DNA of 64,000 nt from Nocardia sp. NBC_01327 (lineage in GTDB: Bacteria; Actinomycetota; Actinomycetes; Mycobacteriales; Mycobacteriaceae). Below are positions 15,227 through 22,965 of this stretch, piece by piece. The position numbers and the translations under genes are program-made. The DNA is taken from NCBI RefSeq assembly GCF_035958815.1, contig NZ_CP108383.1, positions 5,332,001 through 5,396,000 on the forward strand, written 5' to 3'. Every line of letters begins with the position of its first letter. Position 1 is the stretch's first letter. The notes under the pieces were generated by a model. That model saw nothing but the letters and a program-made list of their open reading frames with translations, was not told the DNA's origin and searched no databases.

Positions 15227-17002
15227 ATGGATGAGAGTTCGATCGCGTGGGTCGACGGTGCCCTGGTCACCATCGATCAGCGTGCGCTGCCGCAGCAATT
15301 GCGGGAGCTGCGGATCACGACGGTCGACGATCTCATCGACGCCATCAAGTCACTGGCCATCCGCGGCGCTCCGGCGATCGGGGTGTCCGGTGCGTTCGGT
15401 GTGGTGCTCGCGGCACTGGCCGCGACGACCGACGGCGTGGTGAATACCGGACAGGTGGAAGCGGAATCCGCGCGTGTCGCGGATGCGCGGCCCACGGCGG
15501 TCAATCTGGCCTGGGGGGTCAAGCGGGCGCTCGCACGGCTGCCCGGCGGTGTGCAGGCCGTGCTCGACGAGGCGCTGGAAATGCTGGCCGAGGACGGCCG
15601 CGTGAATCTGGCCGCGGCGACCCATGCCGCTGATCTGGTGCAGCGGCTCTGCGGGGATCGGCCGCTGCGCATCCTCACGCACTGCAATACCGGCCGCCTG
15701 GCGACCACCACGGTCGGCACCGCCATCGGCGCACTGCGGGTGCTGCACGACCGCGGTGTGCTCGCGGAAGTGATTGTGGACGAGACCCGTCCGCTGCTGC
15801 AGGGCGCCCGCCTGACCGCCTGGGAGATGGCCGAGGCCGGTATCCCGCACCGGCTCACCATCGATTCGGCGGCCGCGTGGGCCATGGCCACCGAGGGGGT
15901 GGACGCGGTCCTGGTCGGCGCGGACCGCATTACCGCCGACGGCTCGGTCGCCAATAAGATCGGCACCTACATGCTGGCCATCGCGGCGAAGCGGCACGGG
16001 ATTCCGTTCATCGTGGTCGCTCCCGAATCCACCCGGGATGTCGCGACCGCGACCGGCGGCGACATTGTGGTGGAGCAGCGCGCGGCGTCCGAGGTCACCG
16101 GATTCGGCGGTGTGACAACGGCTCCCGAGGGCACGCTGACCTTCAATCCGGCCTTCGATGTGACACCTCCGGACCTGGTTACCGCGGTGGTCACCGAAAA
16201 CGGTGTGCTCGGAGCGGTTTCCGGCGACGCCGAGTCCGGGTCACTGAGCGACCGCCTCCACGCACAGTGGGTCGCCGACTTCGAACCCGATGACGAGCCG
16301 ATCGCCTTCGGTGCGGCGGCGGGAGATTTCCTCGCCACCCTCGCCACACCTGTCGCGGACGAACAGGCGGATGAGCAGCATGAGGGCGGAGAAGCGATCG
16401 CGACGATCGCCCGCGGCCTGTACGGCAATGGCTGGATGCCCGGTACCGCAGGCAATATCTCTGTGCGCCAGGCGGATGCGGCCGTCATCACGGCGAGCGG
16501 TTTGTCGAAGGGCGAGCTCACCGCCGACGATATGGTGACCGTGGCGGTGGCCGATTCCCGGCCGCTGGTCGCGGGCGCGCGAAAGCCCTCGGCGGAGACC
16601 ACGATTCACACCGCCGTCTACCGCACCACCGGCGCTACCGCGGTTGTGCATGTGCACCCGCCGCACGCGACGGCCCTGTCCATCGGTGCAGGCGGCGCCA
16701 CCGCGCAGCCGGTGCGCTTTTCCGGCTACGAGCTGATCAAGGGCCTGGGCGGCGCCCGCCCCGACCTCATCGACATTCCGGTGTTCCCGAATCATGCCGA
16801 TGTCCCGCAGATCGGCGCCGATATCGAGAAGTACCTGATCGAGCACCCGGATGCCCCGCCGGTGCTCTTCATTGCCGGGCACGGCATTACGGCATGGGGT
16901 GCAAGTCTGGCCCAGGCCCGCGATCGCGCCGAATGCCTCGAGGCCATGAGCGAATTGATCACATTGACCGGGCGTCGTGAGATCCCGGTGGGCGAGAACT
17001 AG
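15227..17002 (+). CDS. mtnAB: fused MtnA-MtnB (MTR-1-P isomerase / MTRu-1-P dehydratase)
   Basis: A 591-residue bifunctional methionine-salvage enzyme. Residues about 1-345 are MtnA, which isomerises methylthioribose-1-phosphate to methylthioribulose-1-phosphate: RGAPAIG motif, catalytic Cys in HCNTGRLATTT, and catalytic Asp in GADRITADGSVANKIG. After an acidic linker, residues about 380-591 are MtnB, the zinc aldolase-fold dehydratase: GTAGNISVR, KPSAETTIH, the metal ligands of VHVHPPHAT, and a later GHGITAWG. ATG 15227 is chosen because AGAGGA is 9 nt upstream; ATG 15221 has only a 3-nt spacing. Fusion allows direct passage of product between successive steps. It heads the operon with mtnD and mtnC. 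Confidence 0.93.
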   Translation: MDESSIAWVDGALVTIDQRALPQQLRELRITTVDDLIDAIKSLAIRGAPAIGVSGAFGVVLAALAATTDGVVNTGQVEAESARVADARPTAVNLAWGVKRALARLPGGVQAVLDEALEMLAEDGRVNLAAATHAADLVQRLCGDRPLRILTHCNTGRLATTTVGTAIGALRVLHDRGVLAEVIVDETRPLLQGARLTAWEMAEAGIPHRLTIDSAAAWAMATEGVDAVLVGADRITADGSVANKIGTYMLAIAAKRHGIPFIVVAPESTRDVATATGGDIVVEQRAASEVTGFGGVTTAPEGTLTFNPAFDVTPPDLVTAVVTENGVLGAVSGDAESGSLSDRLHAQWVADFEPDDEPIAFGAAAGDFLATLATPVADEQADEQHEGGEAIATIARGLYGNGWMPGTAGNISVRQADAAVITASGLSKGELTADDMVTVAVADSRPLVAGARKPSAETTIHTAVYRTTGATAVVHVHPPHATALSIGAGGATAQPVRFSGYELIKGLGGARPDLIDIPVFPNHADVPQIGADIEKYLIEHPDAPPVLFIAGHGITAWGASLAQARDRAECLEAMSELITLTGRREIPVGEN

Positions 17003-17023
17003 TTCCCTGAGGAGGAACCTCGA

Positions 17024-17599
17024 ATGACTTTGCTGCAGATCATGTCCGATAAGGACGCCGCCGACGTCACCCTGCGCACCACCGATGACGCGGTGATCGC
17101 GGCCGAACTGAACAAGCGCGGCATCGTCTTCGAACGCTGGTCGCTGTTCGAGGGTCTCGACGGCGCGACGGCGACCGAGGACCTGCTGGCCGAATACGAC
17201 GACCGCATCAAGGCACTCAATGCCGACGGCCGCTACAAGTTCATCGATGTGGCGCGCATCCACCCGGACGAGTCCGATCCGGAGTGGCCCGCCAAGGCGG
17301 TGGCCGCGCGCACCAAGTTCCTGGACGAGCACCGGCACGCCGAGGACGAGGTGCGTTTCTTCGCCGCCGGGCAGGGCTGCTTCTATCTGCACCTCGGTGA
17401 TGAGGTGCTGGCAACGGTCTGCACCGCGGGCGATCTGGTGTCGGTGCCCGCGGGCACCCTGCACTGGTTCGATATGGGCAGCACCCCGGAGTTCGTGGCG
17501 GTGCGGTTCTTCGAGGAGCAGGACGGCTGGATCGGCGATTTCACCGGTGACAAGATCTCCGGCGGCTTCCCGACCCTCGATGAGCTCCTGACGGCATGA
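17024..17599 (+). CDS. mtnD: acireductone dioxygenase
   Basis: A 191-residue cupin dioxygenase that converts acireductone plus O2 to 2-keto-4-methylthiobutyrate and formate (Fe form) or to methylthiopropionate, CO and formate (Ni form). The metal ligands are visible in DEHRHAEDEVRFF (HxH and Glu) and in the later TLHWFDMG His. The ribosome site GAGGAGG precedes the ATG. It lies 21 bp after mtnAB and overlaps mtnC by ATGA. The bound metal, and so the product, cannot be told from sequence. Confidence 0.92.
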   Translation: MTLLQIMSDKDAADVTLRTTDDAVIAAELNKRGIVFERWSLFEGLDGATATEDLLAEYDDRIKALNADGRYKFIDVARIHPDESDPEWPAKAVAARTKFLDEHRHAEDEVRFFAAGQGCFYLHLGDEVLATVCTAGDLVSVPAGTLHWFDMGSTPEFVAVRFFEEQDGWIGDFTGDKISGGFPTLDELLTA

Positions 17600-18279
17600 T
17601 CAAGGTCATCGTCCTCGATATCGAGGGCACCACCAGCCCGACCAGTTCGGTGCGCGAGGAGCTGTACGGCTACACCCGCGACCGGTTGCCGGGCTGGCTG
17701 GCCGAAAACCAGGGCGGGGCGGCCGATTCCATTCTGGCCGATACCCGCGCGCTGGCCGATCGGCCGGACGCCGGGACCGACGAGGTGGCGCAGATCCTCA
17801 TCGGCTGGCTGAATTCGGATGTGAAGGCGGAACCGCTCAAGGCCGCGCAGGGCATCATCTGCGCGGAGGGGTTCCGCAACGGCGCGCTGTTCGGCGAGTT
17901 CTTCCCCGATGTGCCACCGGTGCTGCGCGCCTGGCGGGCGCGTGGCCTCGAGCTCTACATCTACTCGTCGGGTTCGGTTCGCAATCAGAAGGATTGGTTC
18001 GAATTCGCCCGCGGCGGGGATTTGTCCCCACTGGTCAGTGGGCATTTCGATCTGACCACCGCCGGCCCGAAGCGTGAGGCGTCCTCCTACGAGAAGATCG
18101 CCGGCGCCATCGGCGTTCCGGCGCAGAGCATTCTGTTCCTGTCGGATCATCCCGACGAACTGGACGCCGCCGTCGCCGCGGGCTGGTCGGCGGTCGGCGT
18201 CGCCAGGCCGGGGGAGCCGAACCCGCCGCGTCCACCCCACCGCTGGATCAGCGATTTTGCCGAGGTCGAACCGAACTGA
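17596..18279 (+). CDS. mtnC: enolase-phosphatase E1
   Basis: A 227-residue HAD-superfamily enzyme that enolises and dephosphorylates diketo-methylthiopentyl-1-phosphate to acireductone, the substrate of MtnD. HAD motif I is VLDIEGTTSP, motif II is IYSSGSVRNQK, and motif III/IV is GPKREASSYEKI with LFLSDHPDELDAA. The start overlaps the mtnD stop (ATGA 17596-17599), so the two are translationally coupled. MtnK, MTA phosphorylase and the final aminotransferase are not in the window. Confidence 0.92.
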   Translation: MIKVIVLDIEGTTSPTSSVREELYGYTRDRLPGWLAENQGGAADSILADTRALADRPDAGTDEVAQILIGWLNSDVKAEPLKAAQGIICAEGFRNGALFGEFFPDVPPVLRAWRARGLELYIYSSGSVRNQKDWFEFARGGDLSPLVSGHFDLTTAGPKREASSYEKIAGAIGVPAQSILFLSDHPDELDAAVAAGWSAVGVARPGEPNPPRPPHRWISDFAEVEPN

Positions 18280-18299
18280 GCCGCAAGGCGAATCGCGGC
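18280..18299. terminator. hairpin between mtnC and the sigma factor gene
   Basis: GCCGC (18280-18284) pairs with GCGGC (18295-18299) in the 24-bp interval between the converging mtnC and sigma factor genes. Short stem, no T run; weak bidirectional terminator. Confidence 0.4.
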
Positions 18300-18303
18300 T
18301 TCC

Positions 18304-19353
18304 TCAGGGCAGTGACAGGGGCAGCGCGAACGGCGTGAAGTGGTCGGGGCCCAGGAACGAGGTGAGCTCGGCGATGCGCTCACCGCGCAGCGTCAGCACC
18401 GTGATCGACCAGGCGAGGTGCGCACCCGCGCCGTCGCCGAGGTAGAACGCCACGGCCGGTTGACCATTGGCGCTGATCACGAGGTGCCGCCAGCTCGGGC
18501 AGCGGGTCATGGGGACCTGGACGGCGAAGTCGGTGACCGCCTCGATGCCCCGATACCAGTGCGGCAGTGGCGGCATGGACCAGGTGACGTCCTCGGTGAG
18601 CAGTGCGACCAGGCCGTCGGCGTCGCCGCACTCGAGGGCGGTGGCGTACCGGGTGACGAGTTCTCGAACCCGGGTGTCGCCGATCAGGCGCAGCGTCTGC
18701 TGCTGTGTGCGGGCCGGAACCCGCTCCGCGACGACCCTGCGAGCGCGCGCCAGCGCCGAATTCACCGATGTGGCCGAGGTGTCCATCATCGCGGCGATCT
18801 CGGCCGCGGAGAAGCCCAGCACCTCGAACAGCAGCAGCGCGGCCCGCTGATTGCCCGAAAGGTGTTGCAGGGCTGCGACGAACGCGAGTTCGATGGCCTC
18901 GCGCTGCTCGTAGCGGGCGACCGGGCCCCGGTTGTCGGTGAGTCCCGCATCGGGGCAGGGGCCCAGCCAGGCAATATCGGTCAGCGGAGCGCCGTCGAGC
19001 ACCGCGCGGTCACTGGACGGGCCGAGGTCGACCGGCAGCGCCCGTCTGCCGTGGGCGGCAACGATATCCAGGCAGGCGCGGGTGGCGACCGTATACAGCC
19101 AGGTGCGCAGCGAGCTCCGCCCTTCGAAGCGTCCCAGCCCCCGCCACGCCCGCAGCAGCGCGTCCTGTAGTGCATCATCGGCATCGTGGGTCGAGCCGAG
19201 CATGCGGTAGCAGTGCGCGTGCAACTCCCGGCGCAGCGGCTGCACGAGGCGGTTGAACGCCGCATCGTCCCCGCCGCACGCCCGCGCCAGATCGGCCGCC
19301 TCGGCGCGCGCGGTCGCCGGATCCGCCGGCGTTCCGGAAAGAACTTCTCCCAC
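18304..19353 (-). CDS. sigG: SigG-type ECF sigma factor with SnoaL-like C-terminal domain
   Basis: A 349-residue extracytoplasmic-function sigma factor of the SigG/ECF41-like layout. Region 2 is CYRMLGSTHDADDALQDALLRAWRGL with the following SLRTWLYTVATRACLD; region 4 is LSGNQRAALLLFEVLGFSAAEIAAMM. These are followed by a SnoaL/NTF2-like domain (VTRYATALECGDADGLVALLTEDVTWSMPP) that in related factors controls activity in place of an anti-sigma. No anti-sigma gene adjoins. GTG 19353 is chosen because a start at 19425 would nearly abut the divergent start at 19431 and adds atypical sequence. Confidence 0.85.
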   Translation of the reverse strand: MGEVLSGTPADPATARAEAADLARACGGDDAAFNRLVQPLRRELHAHCYRMLGSTHDADDALQDALLRAWRGLGRFEGRSSLRTWLYTVATRACLDIVAAHGRRALPVDLGPSSDRAVLDGAPLTDIAWLGPCPDAGLTDNRGPVARYEQREAIELAFVAALQHLSGNQRAALLLFEVLGFSAAEIAAMMDTSATSVNSALARARRVVAERVPARTQQQTLRLIGDTRVRELVTRYATALECGDADGLVALLTEDVTWSMPPLPHWYRGIEAVTDFAVQVPMTRCPSWRHLVISANGQPAVAFYLGDGAGAHLAWSITVLTLRGERIAELTSFLGPDHFTPFALPLSLP

Positions 19354-19430
19354 AGGCGACGATTCTGCCGCACGGCGAGAGTCCCACTCTCGACCGAGAA
19401 TGCCCGGACCCCACCAGGAGACCACTCGAC

Positions 19431-19994
19431 ATGATCGACACCGATATGTGGCCGCTCGTCCACGCGGAGCGAGCCGCGCTGGCGGCCGACCTCGCGGACC
19501 TGACCGGCGAACAGTGGACTACGCAGTCGCTGTGCACCGAATTGACTGTGCGCGAGGTGCTCGCCCACCTCACGGCCGGCGCGACCCTGACTCCCGTGCG
19601 GTGGCTGGCGGGCGTGATCCGCTGCCGGTTCGATTTCGAGAAGCAGGTGGCCATGCGACTGGCCGAGCATATGGGCGCGAGCCCGGCCGAAACACTGGAC
19701 AGGTTCAGGGAAGTCGGCACGAACACCACCACACCGCTCATGCCGACCGTGGCAATGCTCGGTGAAGTGATCGTGCACGGCGAGGACATCCGGCGACCAC
19801 TGGCCATCCACCGCGACTACCCGATCGAAACGCTCACGCAGGTCGCCGAGTACTACCGGGGCACCAACCTCCCGGTCCTCACCAAGGGCCGGATCGGTGG
19901 CCTGCGGCTCGCTGCGATCGACGGACCCTTCACCACCGGATCCGGGCCGCTGGTATCCGGCACCACCGTGGCATTGATCATGGCGATGGCCTGA
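19431..19994 (+). CDS. maleylpyruvate isomerase-family mycothiol-dependent enzyme
   Basis: A 187-residue DinB-like four-helix-bundle protein of the TIGR03083/MDMPI family, metal- and mycothiol-dependent in characterised actinobacterial members. Metal-ligand positions are visible as VLAHLTAG and EVIVHGEDIRRPL. A good ribosome site (CAGGAG) lies 10 nt before ATG 19431. It is divergent from the sigma factor gene with a very short interval, so the two promoters may influence each other. The reaction is unknown. Confidence 0.8.
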   Translation: MIDTDMWPLVHAERAALAADLADLTGEQWTTQSLCTELTVREVLAHLTAGATLTPVRWLAGVIRCRFDFEKQVAMRLAEHMGASPAETLDRFREVGTNTTTPLMPTVAMLGEVIVHGEDIRRPLAIHRDYPIETLTQVAEYYRGTNLPVLTKGRIGGLRLAAIDGPFTTGSGPLVSGTTVALIMAMA

Positions 19995-20042
19995 CGCACC
20001 GCGTACTGCGATGAACTCGACGGTGACGGCGTCACGCGCCTG

Positions 20043-20059
20043 CGCGACCAGGGGTCGCG
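20043..20059 (+). terminator. short hairpin after the mycothiol-enzyme gene
   Basis: CGCGACC-agg-GGTCGCG is a perfect 7-bp stem 48 bp after the stop. Candidate terminator without a T run. Confidence 0.35.
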
Positions 20060-20141
20060 GTAGCGGTCATCGAAGGAGCAACGTTCTCGGCCCTGCCTGA
20101 ATCCTGTTGACACTGCTGGACTCTCATCACACACTGACCGA

Positions 20142-20152
20142 GTCACAGTGAC
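20142..20152. promoter_or_regulatory. palindrome upstream of the IclR gene
   Basis: GTCAC-A-GTGAC, 27 bp before the IclR ATG. Candidate autoregulatory site. Confidence 0.3.
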
Positions 20153-20179
20153 CTCACAGGAAAGCCCGGGTGACCGTGG

Positions 20180-20962
20180 ATGTCCGATGATCACACGGTG
20201 GTCGGCCGCGTCGTCGCCATCACCGACGCGATAGCGGCCGCTGCCGGGCCGTTGACGCTCGCGGCGCTCACCCATGGCACCGGTATTCCCAAGCCGACTG
20301 TTCGCCGCATCGCCAACGACCTGGTGCGCCATCACGTACTGGAGGCCACTCCCGCGGGCTACCGGCTCGGACCGCGGCTGTCCTACTACGGATTCCGTGC
20401 CGGGCGTGCGGAGGGTCTCTCCGTCGTGGTGCCGCCGTACCTGCGGGACCTGTCGTTGCGCGCACACGGCGAGGTCAGCTGGTGCGGGGAATTCTTCCGC
20501 GGTGAACTGGACTTTCGCCAACTGGTTTTCGGTCACGAGTACCGCGCGGACATCAGTTCGCAGACGTGGCCGTCGAGTGCCCTGCTCGGCCCGAGTTTCG
20601 CGCTGACCGCCGGTGGGCGACTCCAGAGCGCCTTCGACGACGCGCTCAGTGAGCAACTCGCGCAGACCGGTTGCCGTCCGCTGACGCGATACTCGGCAAC
20701 CGCACCCCGTGAACTGCGGTTGTTGCTCGAACAAGCCCGCGCCACCGGACTGGCCTACGAACGTGAACAGGTCACGCTGGGGTGGAGTTGCGTGGCGGCG
20801 GTCATCCTCGATGCCGAGGAACGGCCCCTGGGGGTCATCGGACTAACCGGACGCAGTTCCGTTGCCGCCCAGCGCTCGACGCAACGCGCGCTGATCGCCG
20901 CGGCCGATGCCATCGGGCGCGAACTCCGATCCGCCCGGCGCGGCCCCCGTGTCGTTGAGTGA
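20180..20962 (+). CDS. IclR-family transcriptional regulator
   Basis: A 260-residue regulator with an N-terminal winged HTH (PLTLAALTHGTGIPKPTVRRIANDLVRHHVL) and a C-terminal IclR effector domain ending CVAAVILDAEERPLGVIGLTG. IclR proteins bind small metabolites and usually control adjacent catabolic genes, but the flanking genes here (mycothiol-type enzyme, secreted protein) do not reveal a pathway. A short palindrome lies just upstream. Confidence 0.83.
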   Translation: MSDDHTVVGRVVAITDAIAAAAGPLTLAALTHGTGIPKPTVRRIANDLVRHHVLEATPAGYRLGPRLSYYGFRAGRAEGLSVVVPPYLRDLSLRAHGEVSWCGEFFRGELDFRQLVFGHEYRADISSQTWPSSALLGPSFALTAGGRLQSAFDDALSEQLAQTGCRPLTRYSATAPRELRLLLEQARATGLAYEREQVTLGWSCVAAVILDAEERPLGVIGLTGRSSVAAQRSTQRALIAAADAIGRELRSARRGPRVVE

Positions 20963-21078
20963 CACGCCCGACCGAGCCGACCTGCGCGAACACCTCCGAA
21001 TGAATATCGAAGGGACGCACTCGGATATCTCTCACAGCACCAGATCGTGTGCGCCACCACCTGATTTCAGGAGCGACC

Positions 21079-21531
21079 ATGTTCTCCCCGTTGAAACGAA
21101 TGCTGTGCGCCTGGCTCTTCGTCCTCGGCACGAGCGCTGCCCTCACCGTCTCCGGCACCGTCACCGCACCGGCCGTACCGCCCGGCGCGGTGGACCTGCA
21201 AACCGATTGGGATGTATATCAACGCCCGTCCGGCACCACCGACAGTCCGCTCGGCTTTCACGTCCACATCTCCACGTCCGGACCCGACAAGACGAACACC
21301 TTCGTGGAGTTCACCGGACGCGCCCACACCAGCACCTACGGCGGGGACATAACGGGCGGGCAGATCCGGGGCCGGACGATCACCTTCACCATCGACTGGT
21401 ACAACGGCAAAACCGGTTTATACCAGGGCAATTGGTTCGACGATGGCTATCTGCGCGGTCACACACAGGAGCAGGATGCGAGCCACACCGCTGAATGGTG
21501 GACCCGATACAACGACTGGACCCTGACATAG
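21079..21531 (+). CDS. secreted beta-rich hypothetical protein
   Basis: A 150-residue protein with a signal peptide (MFSPLKRMLCAWLFVLGTSAALTVSG) and a mature part of alternating short strands with many Gly, Thr, Tyr and Trp. The repeating pattern GGQIRGRTITFTIDWYNG / GLYQGNWFDDGYLRGHT looks like a small beta-barrel of the lipocalin or avidin kind, but no family signature is certain. CAGGAG 5 nt before ATG 21079 fixes the start. It converges with the conservon and shares its terminator. Confidence 0.68.
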   Translation: MFSPLKRMLCAWLFVLGTSAALTVSGTVTAPAVPPGAVDLQTDWDVYQRPSGTTDSPLGFHVHISTSGPDKTNTFVEFTGRAHTSTYGGDITGGQIRGRTITFTIDWYNGKTGLYQGNWFDDGYLRGHTQEQDASHTAEWWTRYNDWTLT

Positions 21532-21546
21532 GACCGCTCAACCAGA

Positions 21547-21579
21547 TCGCGCCCGTTCCGGGTTCCGGAACGGGCGCGA
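21547..21579. terminator. strong bidirectional terminator after the conservon
   Basis: TCGCGCCCGTTCC (21547-21559) and GGAACGGGCGCGA (21567-21579) form a perfect 13-bp stem with a 7-nt loop, between the secreted-protein gene and cvnD. Confidence 0.8.
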
Positions 21580-21585
21580 GTGTGG

Positions 21586-22188
21586 TCAGGGGGTGATTAA
21601 CTGGCCGCCGGGTGCGGCGGCCTTGGTGATCAGGTATTCCACCAGCGCCATGAGAACGTTCTTGGCGGAGGCGCGATCTCGGGCGTCGCAGAGCAGCACC
21701 GGGATGTTCTCGTCGAGGTCGAGGGCGTCGCGGACCTCGACCGGGGTGTAGACCGGCGCGCCCTCGAAGCAGTTCACCGCCACCGTGAATGCCACGCCGC
21801 GGCGTTCGAAGAAGTCGATCGCCGCGAACGAGCCTTCGAGCCGCCGGGTGTCGGCCAGGACGACCGCGCCCAGCGCACCGCGCGCCAATTCGTCCCAGAG
21901 GAACCAGAATCGGTCCTGTCCGGGCGTGCCGAACAGGTAGAGCACCAGGTTCTGGTCGATGGTGATACGACCGAAGTCCAGGGCCACCGTGGTGGTGGTC
22001 TTGCCCTCCACGCCGCGCAGATCGTCCACGCCCGCGGAGAGTTCGGTGATCAGCTCTTCGGTGCGGAGCGGCGTGATCTCACTGAGCGCCGCCACCATAG
22101 TCGTTTTGCCGACGCCGAACCCACCCGCGATGAGAATCTTCACCGAGGCGGCCAGGGGCCGGGAATTGTCAAAGTTTTCGGATGCCAT
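21586..22188 (-). CDS. cvnD: CvnD GTPase (conservon 1)
   Basis: A 200-residue MglA/Ras-like GTPase, the output switch of actinobacterial conservons. The P-loop is GGFGVGKTTM; TTTTVALDFGRI lies in the switch I region and LFGTPGQDRFWFLWDEL is the switch II segment. NCFEGAP occupies the place of the usual NKxD base-specificity motif, a feature of this family. It is the last gene of cvnA-B-C-D and overlaps cvnC by 20 nt. By analogy with characterised Streptomyces conservons it acts at the membrane with the CvnA sensor in developmental or metabolic control; its partner here is unknown. Confidence 0.9.
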   Translation of the reverse strand: MASENFDNSRPLAASVKILIAGGFGVGKTTMVAALSEITPLRTEELITELSAGVDDLRGVEGKTTTTVALDFGRITIDQNLVLYLFGTPGQDRFWFLWDELARGALGAVVLADTRRLEGSFAAIDFFERRGVAFTVAVNCFEGAPVYTPVEVRDALDLDENIPVLLCDARDRASAKNVLMALVEYLITKAAAPGGQLITP

Positions 22189-22543
22189 CGAGTACAGCTC
22201 GCAAAATGTTGAGGTCTCCGGGCCCCGCGTCGGAGACCGGTGACCGGAAGTTGAGGATGCCGTCGGAGATGAGGTCGCCGACGAGGATTTTGGTCACTGC
22301 CAGTGGAAGCCGCAGCGCGGCAGACACTTCGGCGACGGACAACGGGAGTCTGCACAGGCGGACGATGTCGCCGTACTCAGGTTCGACACGTCGCAGCGGT
22401 GGCGCCGCATTGGGAACCACCACCGATGTGAGCATGTCGAGATCGTGCGCTGCGCCCATGGTTCGACCGCCGGTGCGCGCGTACGGGCGCACCAGCGGCC
22501 CAGCGGCGTCGTCGAACCAATGATCCCCCGGCCGAGCCATCAT
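22169..22543 (-). CDS. cvnC: CvnC DUF742 protein (conservon 1)
   Basis: A 124-residue DUF742 protein, the third conservon component. It carries a winged-helix-like segment (RLPLSVAEVSAALRLPLAVTKILVGDLISDGIL) and the typical RPYARTGGRT N-terminal block, ending VLDGIRKL. It overlaps cvnB by ATGA (22540-22543) and cvnD by 20 nt, so translation is tightly coupled. The second conservon in this window has no counterpart of this gene. Confidence 0.9.
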   Translation of the reverse strand: MMARPGDHWFDDAAGPLVRPYARTGGRTMGAAHDLDMLTSVVVPNAAPPLRRVEPEYGDIVRLCRLPLSVAEVSAALRLPLAVTKILVGDLISDGILNFRSPVSDAGPGDLNILRAVLDGIRKL

Positions 22544-22965
22544 GAGATCCGGGGGTTGACCTGTCCGGCCAGATGATGGCGCGGCGTGGTGGACAGGTAG
22601 GTGCCGACGCGCTGCACCGTCAGATTCATTTCGTAGGCGACCATGCCGAGGTTGGCCTGCTCGCTGGCCTGCAGCGCCAGGCAGGCATTGCTGCCGGCCG
22701 CGGTCACGAACAGGACGGCGCGATCGAGTTCGATGACCGCCTGGCGGACGCCGCCGCCGTCGAAACGGCTGCCCGCACTGCGGGCGAGACCGTAGAGGGT
22801 GGAGGACATGGCGCCGAAGTGTTCGGCGTCCTCCCTGCTCATGGCGGACGAGCGTCCCAGCAGCAACCCGTCGGTGGAGTGCACCACCGCGTGTCGCACG
22901 CCTGCGAGCCGATCCACCAGATCATCGAGTAGCCAGTTGAGATCACCAGCGTTTGAGGTGGTCAC
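22540..22965 (-). CDS. cvnB: CvnB roadblock/LC7 protein (conservon 1)
   Basis: A 141-residue Roadblock/LC7-fold protein, the presumed GTPase-activating or regulatory subunit of CvnD. The typical core is GDLNWLLDDLVDRLAGVRHAVV, HSTDGLLLGRS and LARSAGSRFDGGGVRQAVIE. The start is the GTG at 22965, inside the last 23 nt of cvnA. Confidence 0.9.
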   Translation of the reverse strand: MTTSNAGDLNWLLDDLVDRLAGVRHAVVHSTDGLLLGRSSAMSREDAEHFGAMSSTLYGLARSAGSRFDGGGVRQAVIELDRAVLFVTAAGSNACLALQASEQANLGMVAYEMNLTVQRVGTYLSTTPRHHLAGQVNPRIS

